10,479 nucleotides of DNA, from positions 1-10,479 of the forward strand of contig CALCPC010000311.1 of assembly GCA_937900975.1 (NCBI GenBank). Direction: 5' to 3'. Every line of letters starts with the position of its first letter. The first letter of the stretch is position 1. The notes under the pieces were generated by a model, which saw only the letters and a list, made by a program, of their open reading frames with translations, made no database searches and was not told the DNA's origin. The translations under genes and the position numbers were made by a program. Of this stretch, positions 5,665 to 10,479 are shown one piece after another. The stretch comes from an uncultured Paracoccaceae bacterium (lineage in GTDB: Bacteria; Pseudomonadota; Alphaproteobacteria; Rhodobacterales; Rhodobacteraceae).

Positions 5665-7110
5665 ATGTCGGTTCGCAAAACCTTGCGCAAGGAAATCGCG
5701 TTGACCGCTTCTGTGCGCCAGTTGCTGGCCCGGCGCGGGGCCGGTGTGGCTGCCGAGGCGCTGGCCGCCTGCGCTGCGTGCACGCCGGTGCCGAAGGAGG
5801 AGCGGGCGCCGGGTTGGGGCTTTGTCCGTCCGGACCAAAGCGTGATGGAGGTGCTGCCGACGCTGCTCGACAAGGCCGATCTCGTCACGCTGATCGAAGC
5901 CAGCGCGCGGACAGCGGCGCGGCCCCGGCGCAGCCCGGACCGGGCCGGCGGCGCGGGGCGGCAATTGCCCGCAAAGCCCGCGCCCGACGACGCGGCCGAG
6001 GCCGGCGCGGTGGAAAGCAGCCTGTCGCTTGCCTCCGCCTCCATCCCGATCCCGAAGACCAGTTGGAACCCGGCCGCAACGCCCGTCTCACGCTTTGGCA
6101 CGGCCGCGGGCGCCATGCGCCAGATCGGTGCGGGGTGGAGCGACGGGCGTATCGGTCAGGCGCATCCCGTGCTGACCGGGGCGAATGTCAACGTCGTGAT
6201 CGTCGATACCGGGTTGTCGCGCCAGTACCTCCGCTCGATCCACCCCGAACTCAACTATGGCGGCGGCTTTGTCGACCGGGAGCCAGAGCGTCCGGACCCC
6301 GGCGCCTTTGTCGATGTGGTGGGCAAACCCGGCGATTGGCACGGCAATATGATTGCGCGAAACGTCCTGCGTGTGGCGCCGCGGGCGCGGATCTTTGACG
6401 CGCCGCTGCTGCCGGGGCGGGTCGCGGATGTCGAAAGCTTTACCGAGGACGCGATCCATCTTTTTGAGGCGATAGAGCGTGAGGCCGAAACCGGCCCTTA
6501 TTGCAACGAGCCCTGGGTGATCGTGAACGCCTGGGCCGTCGCCGACACGATCCAGGAATGGGATCTCGGCCTGCCGGCGGAGGAACGCTACACCGATGGT
6601 CGGGCGCATCCCTTTAACCGCACTGTCGCGCGCATGGCCGCGCGCTTTGACATCGTTTTCGCCGCCGGCAATTTCGGGGCTTATGCGCCGGATGTGTTCT
6701 CGGGCCTTTACGACCGGGGGAACGGGCGCTCGATCAAAGGGGCCAACGCGCTGCCGGAGGTTTTGACGATAGGCTCTGTCACCACGGCGGGCGAATGGAT
6801 TGGCGCGGCCTCCCACGGGCTTGGCCCCTCGGGGCTGATGCCCGGCGGCGGCGGGGTCAACCGCAAGCCCGATCTCGCCGCGCCCAGTTGGTTTGCCGAG
6901 GACAATGATCCGGGGCTTGTGTCGACCGGCACCTCGGCCTCCTCCGCACTTGCCGCGGGGATGTTGGCGGCGCTTCGGACCCGCCACCGCAGCGAAAGCC
7001 CAGCGGAGATGTTCGAGATCCTGCGCAACGCCGCCCACAACCGGGGCGGCGAGGTCTGGAACGGCCGCACCGGCTTTGGCGCGATGCGTCTGCCGGAGGA
7101 CGCTGCGTAA
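5665..7110 (+). CDS. Subtilisin-like serine protease (peptidase family S8)
   Basis: The 481-residue protein carries the Asp-His-Ser triad of subtilases: VVIVDTGL (177-184, Asp181), DWHGNMIA (224-231, His226) and STGTSASSALAAG (420-432, Ser424), with oxyanion Asn336 in FAAGNFG. KPDLAAP (401-407) is another family hallmark. The usual GTSMAAP is GTSASSA here, so it is a divergent member but with all catalytic residues kept. The first 80 residues are an unassigned helical region, and about 82-118 is an Arg/Pro/Ala-rich linker. No clear signal peptide is visible, and the LAACAAC stretch near residue 33 is not a convincing lipobox, so a cytosolic or unconventional location is likely. The ATG at 5665 is chosen because GGAGG (5654-5658) stands 6 nt upstream; the frame is open to a TTG at 5566 and has another ATG at 5650. 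The gene diverges from the cyclase unit. Confidence 0.88.
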   Translation: MSVRKTLRKEIALTASVRQLLARRGAGVAAEALAACAACTPVPKEERAPGWGFVRPDQSVMEVLPTLLDKADLVTLIEASARTAARPRRSPDRAGGAGRQLPAKPAPDDAAEAGAVESSLSLASASIPIPKTSWNPAATPVSRFGTAAGAMRQIGAGWSDGRIGQAHPVLTGANVNVVIVDTGLSRQYLRSIHPELNYGGGFVDREPERPDPGAFVDVVGKPGDWHGNMIARNVLRVAPRARIFDAPLLPGRVADVESFTEDAIHLFEAIEREAETGPYCNEPWVIVNAWAVADTIQEWDLGLPAEERYTDGRAHPFNRTVARMAARFDIVFAAGNFGAYAPDVFSGLYDRGNGRSIKGANALPEVLTIGSVTTAGEWIGAASHGLGPSGLMPGGGGVNRKPDLAAPSWFAEDNDPGLVSTGTSASSALAAGMLAALRTRHRSESPAEMFEILRNAAHNRGGEVWNGRTGFGAMRLPEDAA

Positions 7111-7270
7111 AGCGCAGCCCACGACCGGCGCCCGCGCCCCGGCAGACCGCAGGCGCAGGAGCGCGACAGCGCCGCGCGGCGCGCCGGATCTAAAACAAGC
7201 CGCGAAAAGGTCGGAACACCGGGCATCCTCGATCACTAACCTGGGTCATCGCCGACCATATCGAGCGCTC

Positions 7271-7293
7271 GAAAAAGCCCCGGTTTAGGGCTT
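7271..7293 (-). terminator. Rho-independent terminator, minus strand
   Basis: Read leftwards, AAGCCC (7293-7288), a 7-nt loop, GGGCTT (7280-7275) and continuing T residues form a stem followed by five T in total. On the plus strand no T-run follows, so it should not serve the protease gene. No leftward gene is recognised upstream of it. Confidence 0.6.
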
Positions 7294-7763
7294 ATGTGCG
7301 CATTTGGGGCCAAGCGATCCCACGCTGCGGTGCGGACCGGATCGGACGTATTGCGCCCCATGAGGGGTCTTCGACGCTGGCCTGTAGCAGCTACACCCTT
7401 GCGACCCTCGCTGCATATGGACCCTTCGGCGCGCGGAACGCCGCCGGTCCGTAGGGCCGGGAAAACCATGCGTTCGCCCAAGAATTTCTGGTTCGGCGGG
7501 ATCGACCCCGGTTCGAACCGGCCGCGGCGCTGCTGGGGGCGGCACAGGATCTGAGTGATTTCGACGGTGAAAAGCACTTGCCTGCCGGCCCACCGCACAC
7601 GGGCACCAGGGGACGCGGCGGAGCGGTCGATGAGTGTCGCCAGCCTGATCCGCGACCAAGGCCCGACGGATCGAACAGCGCCGGCGACATGCGGTGTGTC
7701 GCCTTGCAGGCCCGGAATGCGCGGCAAGGGGCGGTGGCGTTTTTAGCGCGGCGGCCATGGCCG

Positions 7764-7789
7764 AGACACCGCCGATTGCGGCGGTCTCT
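7764..7789. repeat. Strong GC-rich hairpin upstream of hyuA
   Basis: ACCGCCG (7768-7774) pairs with CGGCGGT (7779-7785) around a 4-nt ATTG loop. After one mismatch the stem is extended by AGA/TCT (7764-7766 with 7787-7789). No T-run follows on either strand, so it is not a standard terminator. Confidence 0.5.
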
Positions 7790-7820
7790 GAGGATCCGGC
7801 GCTGCTCTGACCTATCCCAG

Positions 7821-7840
7821 GATAATGTTGACTCATTATC
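7821..7840. promoter_or_regulatory. Operator-like inverted repeat at the hyuA promoter
   Basis: GATAATG (7821-7827) and CATTATC (7834-7840) are exact inverted arms around the 6-bp spacer TTGACT, which itself resembles a -35 box. Possible -10 boxes downstream are CACTAT (7851-7856, 17-nt spacing) or TATATC (7854-7859, 20-nt spacing). A dimeric repressor bound here would cover the -35 box. The regulator is not in the window. Confidence 0.5.
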
Positions 7841-7861
7841 TTAAAGTACGCACTATATCGC

Positions 7862-9928
7862 ATGCTTCGGGTGGCAATCGACATCGGCGGGACATTCACG
7901 GATGTGGTCGCAGAGACGGAGGGGGGGCTTCGCTCGGTCAAGGTTCTGACCAGCGCGCAACAACCGGAGGTCGCCGCGCTTGACGGGATCGAGCGGGTTC
8001 TCGGCGTGCTTTCCAAGACCCACGCGGACATCTCGGATGTCGTGCATGGCGCCACGCTTGCCACGGACGCGTTGATTGAGCGGCGCGGCGCCAAGACGGC
8101 CTTGGTGACCACCGCGGGCTTTCGCGATGTGCTTGCGATGCGCAACGAGAAGCGGTTTGAGCAGTATGCCTTGGACATTCAGCTTCCCGAACCCTTGGTT
8201 CCGCGCCCGCTGCGCCTGCCCCTGCGGGAGCGTATCCTGGCCGATGGATCGGTCTCGACTGCGCCATCGGACGCCGAAATCGATGCCATCGCGACGGTCT
8301 TGGACGCCGAAAGGGTCGAGGCGGTCGCGATTGGGTTCCTGCATTCCTACAAAAACCCAAGCCACGAGACCTATGTGGCCAAGCGGTTGCAACAGCTTCT
8401 CGGCCGGGATGTCACGGTCTGTTGCAGCGCCGATGTCGCGCGGGAAATTCGGGAATATGAACGCTTCTCGACCGTCTGTGCCAACGCCTATGTCCGCCCG
8501 CTTATGGCGCGGTATCTTCAGCGGCTTCGCTCAGCCCTCAAAGACAGGGGGTTTGACGGGGCCTTCTTGATGGTTCTGTCGGACGGGGCGCTGACCACGG
8601 TGGATCAAGCAATGCGGTATCCTATTCGCCTGGTTGAGGGCGGGCCCGCGGGCGGCGTCGCGCTTGCCGCGCATGTCGCGCGCGAGGTTGGATCGGACAA
8701 AACGCTGTCGCTCGACATCGGTGGCACCACGGCCAAGATCTGTTTTATCGAAAACGGCACCCCGCAGCCCACCCGGCGGTTTGAGGTTGCACGGGCCTGG
8801 CGCGATGTGAAGGGCAGCGGGCTGCCGGTAAAGATACCGACGGTGGAGTTGGTGGAGATCGGTGCCGGGGGTGGCTCGATTGCCGCCGTTGACGGGCTTG
8901 GCCGCCTGAAGATCGGCCCCAAAAGTGCGGGATCGGAACCCGGGCCCGCCGCCTATAACCGCGGCGGCGTCGCGGCAACGATCACCGACGCCCATCTGAC
9001 CGTCGGCAATATCGCCCCCGAGGGGTTTGCCGGCGGAATGATCGCGCTTTGGCCCCTGCGCGCACCCGACGCCGTGCGCAGCCATGTCCAGCTTCCGCTG
9101 GGGATGGATGCGGTGGAGCCTGCGGCGGCGGGCGTTGTTGAGCTGGCCGATGAAACCATGGCCAATGCGGCGCGGGTGCATGGGATCGAGCTTGGCCTGG
9201 ATATCGCGGGCTTCGACCTGCTGGTCTCGGGCGGGGGTGGCGGCCTGCATGGCGCGCGCATCGCCGACAAGCTGGGCATCCGGCGCATCATCGTGCCCCA
9301 AAACGCCGGCGTCGGCTCAGCCGTTGGGTTTCTACGCTCTCCCGTCGCGTTTGAAAGCGCGATCTCGGTGGTGGAGGTGCTGAGCGCGATTGATCCCGCG
9401 GCCCTGACCGCCCGTGTCCGGACTGCGCTGAAAGAGGTCGAGACCATCGTCGCCCGCGCGGCCCCCGGTGCCACCATCCAAAGCACCGTCAAGGCCGAGA
9501 TGCGCTACCAAGGCCAAGGCCTAGAGATCGCGCTGCCGCTGGACATGGGCGGCACGGAAGACGGCCTCGGCGCCCTCCAGGAACGGTTTGAGGGGGCGTA
9601 TCGGCGGCGCATCGGCTTTACCCTTTCCGACATCGCGGTGGAGCTTGTCTCGATCAGCGTCAGCGCCCGCGAATCCCGCTCCCCGTGCGGCCCCAAACCC
9701 CAGCGCCGGCGTGACGATGACACGCCGCTTGGATCCCGCGCCGTCTATGATCTGGCCGCGGCGACGACGCTCGACTACCGCGTTGCGGACCGCGCCGCGA
9801 TGACGGGGCGCGCGCTCTGTGGCCCGGCTGTTGTGACCGAGGAGCAGACCACAACGCTGGTGCGGCCCGGTTGGTCTGTCCGCCGGTCCGATCAAGGGCA
9901 TCTTATCCTAGAGCGGGCACCGACATGA
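7862..9928 (+). CDS. hyuA: HyuA-type hydantoinase/5-oxoprolinase subunit A
   Basis: ATP-dependent ring-opening amidohydrolase subunit that works with a HyuB partner on hydantoins, 5-oxoproline or related lactams; some relatives belong to acetone/acetophenone carboxylases, so the substrate is open. The 688 residues equal the usual length. Visible are the N-terminal actin-like phosphate loop DIGGTFTDV (7-15), HGATLATDAL (62-71), VEGGPAGG (258-265), the second phosphate loop DIGGTTAK (285-292), EIGAGGGS (332-339), EPGPAAYNRGG (359-369), TDAHL (375-379) and a C-terminal RYQGQGLE. The ATG at 7862 gives the canonical start but has no evident ribosome site; TATATC ends two bases upstream, so a leaderless or weakly initiated message is possible. 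The stop overlaps the hyuB start as ATGA, implying translational coupling. Confidence 0.93.
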   Translation: MLRVAIDIGGTFTDVVAETEGGLRSVKVLTSAQQPEVAALDGIERVLGVLSKTHADISDVVHGATLATDALIERRGAKTALVTTAGFRDVLAMRNEKRFEQYALDIQLPEPLVPRPLRLPLRERILADGSVSTAPSDAEIDAIATVLDAERVEAVAIGFLHSYKNPSHETYVAKRLQQLLGRDVTVCCSADVAREIREYERFSTVCANAYVRPLMARYLQRLRSALKDRGFDGAFLMVLSDGALTTVDQAMRYPIRLVEGGPAGGVALAAHVAREVGSDKTLSLDIGGTTAKICFIENGTPQPTRRFEVARAWRDVKGSGLPVKIPTVELVEIGAGGGSIAAVDGLGRLKIGPKSAGSEPGPAAYNRGGVAATITDAHLTVGNIAPEGFAGGMIALWPLRAPDAVRSHVQLPLGMDAVEPAAAGVVELADETMANAARVHGIELGLDIAGFDLLVSGGGGGLHGARIADKLGIRRIIVPQNAGVGSAVGFLRSPVAFESAISVVEVLSAIDPAALTARVRTALKEVETIVARAAPGATIQSTVKAEMRYQGQGLEIALPLDMGGTEDGLGALQERFEGAYRRRIGFTLSDIAVELVSISVSARESRSPCGPKPQRRRDDDTPLGSRAVYDLAAATTLDYRVADRAAMTGRALCGPAVVTEEQTTTLVRPGWSVRRSDQGHLILERAPT

Positions 9929-10479
9929 CCGCGACGCTTGATCTGGTCACGCAAAATGTCCTTTGGAACCGGCTGATCTCGGTCTGCGAAGAGCAGGCGA
10001 ATGCCCTTTTGCGGGCCGCTTTTGGGGCCATTGTGCGGGAGGCGGGCGACCTGTCTGCGGGGGTGTTCGATGCCGAGGGCCGGATGCTGGCGCAGGCGGT
10101 CACGGGGACGCCGGGCCATGTCAACACCATGGCCGCATCGGTGCGCACGATGCTGGGCCATGTCGGGCCCAATCGTCTGTCGCCCGGGGATGCGCTGGTC
10201 ACCAATGACCCCTGGATCGGCGCGGGGCACGTGTTTGACTTTGTTGTCGTGACGCCGGCGTTTCGGGACGGTCAGATCGTCGGCTACCTCGCCAGCACCA
10301 GCCACATCGTCGATGTCGGTGGGCGCGGCTGGTCTGCCGAGGGACGCTCGGTCTTTGAAGAGGGCGTCACCATTCCGGTCATGCACTTGCGGTCGGGCGA
10401 GACGCTTAACGAAGACCTCCTGAAAATCGTCACCGCAAACTCCCGCGTGCCCCACGAGGCACGGGGGGATATTCTTTCG
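9925..10479 (+). CDS. hyuB: HyuB-type hydantoinase/5-oxoprolinase subunit B, N-terminal part
   Basis: Partner subunit of HyuA; together they form the ATP-dependent lactam hydrolase. The 185 visible residues are roughly the first third of a family that is usually around 500-600 residues. Recognisable motifs in order are AGDLSAGVFDAEGRMLAQ (about 40-57), PGHVNTM (63-69), PGDALVTNDPWIGAGHVFDF (87-106), GYLASTSHIVDVGG (118-131) and FEEGVTIPVMHL (142-153). The ATG at 9925 overlaps the hyuA TGA by the ATGA arrangement. The reading frame is open to the window end with no internal stop. Confidence 0.93.
   Translation, partial: MTATLDLVTQNVLWNRLISVCEEQANALLRAAFGAIVREAGDLSAGVFDAEGRMLAQAVTGTPGHVNTMAASVRTMLGHVGPNRLSPGDALVTNDPWIGAGHVFDFVVVTPAFRDGQIVGYLASTSHIVDVGGRGWSAEGRSVFEEGVTIPVMHLRSGETLNEDLLKIVTANSRVPHEARGDILS

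Larger units (their letters stand above)
7111..7861. other. 751-bp region without a convincing gene
   Basis: No reading frame here has a recognisable domain plus a supported start. A minus-strand frame (7727 down to 7236, TTG start without ribosome site) shows some G/C preference at third positions in its middle, but I recognise nothing in it. The region holds perfect palindromes at 7169-7182 (GCGCC-GCGC-GGCGC), 7261-7272 (TCGAGC/GCTCGA), 7383-7395 (TGTAGC-A-GCTACA), 7508-7521 (CCGGTTC/GAACCGG) and 7752-7763 (CGGCCA/TGGCCG), a minus-strand terminator at 7271-7293, and the hyuA control region at the right end. Confidence 0.5.

Noticed and set aside
7169..7182. Terminator for the protease gene
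   Set aside because: It is a 14-bp GC palindrome without a following T-run, so it cannot be called an intrinsic terminator.
7508..7521. tRNA T-arm (GGTTCGAACC)
   Set aside because: The motif is just a 14-bp palindrome; no acceptor stem, D-arm or anticodon arm could be built around it on either strand.
7236..7727. A 163-codon leftward gene
   Set aside because: TTG start without ribosome site, no recognisable domain, and the frame runs through an intrinsic terminator. Kept only as a possibility in the findings.

Overview
The window looks like chromosomal DNA of a marine-type Rhodobacterales (Roseobacter-like) alphaproteobacterium. This is inferred from the high GC content, the strong G/C preference at third codon positions, and the character of the KdsB/KpsU, KpsM-like and HyuA/HyuB proteins. 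No rRNA, tRNA, CRISPR array, insertion sequence or phage gene could be supported.

Left part (1-2490): a surface-polysaccharide neighbourhood. A leftward pair, cysQ then kdsB/kpsU (3 nt apart, kdsB cut by the window edge), diverges from a rightward KpsM-type ABC-2 exporter permease. The permease gene carries an in-frame amber codon at 2203-2205. The same reading frame continues with clearly homologous family sequence to 2490, so the gene is a single-nonsense pseudogene, a read-through gene, or a base-call error.

Middle part (2600-7110): a leftward two-gene unit diverges from a subtilisin-like protease. The first gene of the unit is a class III nucleotide cyclase fused to a TolB-like domain and TPR repeats. 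Seventeen bases later comes a soluble PAP2/vanadium-haloperoxidase-type protein with all vanadate/phosphate-site residues and an unusual N-terminal tail of eight Asn-Tyr-Ser triplets followed by a glycine run. The 159-bp divergent gap holds promoter-like boxes on both strands and a possibly switchable hairpin leader in front of the protease.

Right part (7111-10479): a 751-bp stretch without a convincing gene, but with a minus-strand intrinsic terminator that has no gene to serve and several perfect palindromes. It leads into an operator-like inverted repeat and the start of a hydantoinase/oxoprolinase operon: hyuA complete, hyuB cut by the window end, overlapping by ATGA.

The most interesting points are the amber-interrupted exporter gene, the NYS-repeat haloperoxidase next to a TPR-cyclase and a divergent protease, the structured protease leader, and the orphan terminator with a possible untranslated RNA.
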